Below are positions 43,292 through 43,564 of a DNA stretch of 43,564 nt, one piece after another. The stretch spans positions 1 to 43,564 of the forward strand of contig JAVCCJ010000058.1 of the NCBI GenBank assembly GCA_030765585.1, read 5' to 3'. The notes beneath the pieces were generated by a model. That model worked only from the letters and a program-made list of their open reading frames with translations, was not told the DNA's origin and ran no database searches. Source of the stretch: Candidatus Zapsychrus exili. GTDB lineage: Bacteria; Omnitrophota; Gorgyraeia; Zapsychrales; Zapsychraceae. Numbering within the stretch: the first letter of the stretch is position 1; each line of letters opens with the position of its first letter. The position numbers and the translations under genes are program-made.

Positions 43292-43564
43292 TCACTTATC
43301 ATTAATCTTAATATAAATCTCCTCTAAATTATGAAATGCACCGCCGTAATTGGTTGGGTCGAGATTACCAAACTTATTTCTAACTGCAAAGATATTGCTA
43401 GACAAAACAGTGTAGATTAAAGGCAAGTTGTCTGAGACAATATACTGAAACTCATCATAAAACACTTTTCGTTTATCCTCATCTAACTCTTGAACAGCCA
43501 AATTAAATATTTCGTCAATCCGCCTCTCCCACTCTGTCGCGGGTTCTTTTTGCCCTGGGTTCCA
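43292..43564 (-). CDS. oppA: oligopeptide-binding protein OppA, C-terminal end (N-terminus beyond window)
   Basis: The frame is open from the window edge to the stop, 90 residues, beginning WNPGQKEPATEWERRIDEIF. The tail ends FGNLDPTNYGGAFHNLEEIY followed by IKINDK. This is the C-terminal lobe of family-5 solute-binding proteins: the block RKVFYDEFQYIVSDNLPLIY is the usual ...R...Y...Q.i..e..P.i. pattern. It is the extracytoplasmic binding protein for the OppBCDF permease encoded downstream. The start codon and signal peptide lie outside the window; a TTG within it is not a real start. Confidence 0.85.
   Translation of the reverse strand, partial: WNPGQKEPATEWERRIDEIFNLAVQELDEDKRKVFYDEFQYIVSDNLPLIYTVLSSNIFAVRNKFGNLDPTNYGGAFHNLEEIYIKINDK

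Overview
The window is AT-rich (roughly one third G+C by eye), densely coded and almost entirely transcribed from the minus strand. It looks like chromosomal DNA of an uncultured, Gram-negative-type anaerobic bacterium: lipoproteins with clear lipoboxes, signal peptidase I, PlsY/PgsA lipid genes, a class-A RNase P RNA, an EtfAB/acyl-CoA dehydrogenase module with a ferredoxin domain on EtfA, and large membrane-TPR proteins. The combination would fit a candidate phylum of the PVC/Omnitrophota type, but no rRNA or ribosomal-protein marker is present, so this is only an informed guess.

Layout (minus strand unless stated). 1-4.1 kb: an edge-truncated ATP-grasp D-Ala-D-Ala-ligase-like enzyme, a zinc peptidase and the tail of an unrecognised ORF, then two lipoproteins and a small unknown gene with its own promoter and terminator. 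4.2-17.3 kb: a very long, tightly packed run. Read in the direction of transcription it is tRNA(CAU), a zinc-ribbon coiled-coil protein, rnhA, rnpB, yebC, ruvC, ruvA, scpB, pheA, hisC, aroF, tyrA, cmk, lepA, lepB, a lipoprotein, pgsA and plsY. The phenylalanine/tyrosine branch genes thus sit in the middle of DNA-repair, chromosome-segregation and translation genes. 17.4-22.6 kb: the cvpA-nif3-dnaG-rpoD operon, with a near-consensus promoter and a terminator. 22.7-24.0 kb: a divergent plus-strand GAF-GGDEF diguanylate cyclase. 24.0-28.1 kb: an HTH-smc operon preceded by a roughly 230-bp AT-rich tract of 10-bp-phased short repeats. 28.3-31.5 kb: etfA/etfB/acyl-CoA dehydrogenase. 31.6-37.5 kb: glgC with a strong promoter, then two tandem paralogous membrane-TPR proteins. 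37.7-38.6 kb: a small plus-strand membrane protein and a nitroreductase. 38.7-43.6 kb: an oppABCDF oligopeptide transporter operon (oppA cut by the window edge) that is invaded by dispersed palindromic repeats, one of them inserted in frame inside oppF.

Most notable: (i) the 10-bp-phased repeat tract just upstream of the HTH-smc promoter; (ii) the SMC protein, whose hinge region is short and lacks recognisable hinge motifs; (iii) rnhA and rnpB physically overlapping, so that the RNase HI C-terminal tail is encoded by the 5' end of RNase P RNA; (iv) a repeat family with a 21-bp tandem leader, found both in frame in oppF and between oppA and oppB. I did not find a defence system, prophage, CRISPR array or complete transposon.
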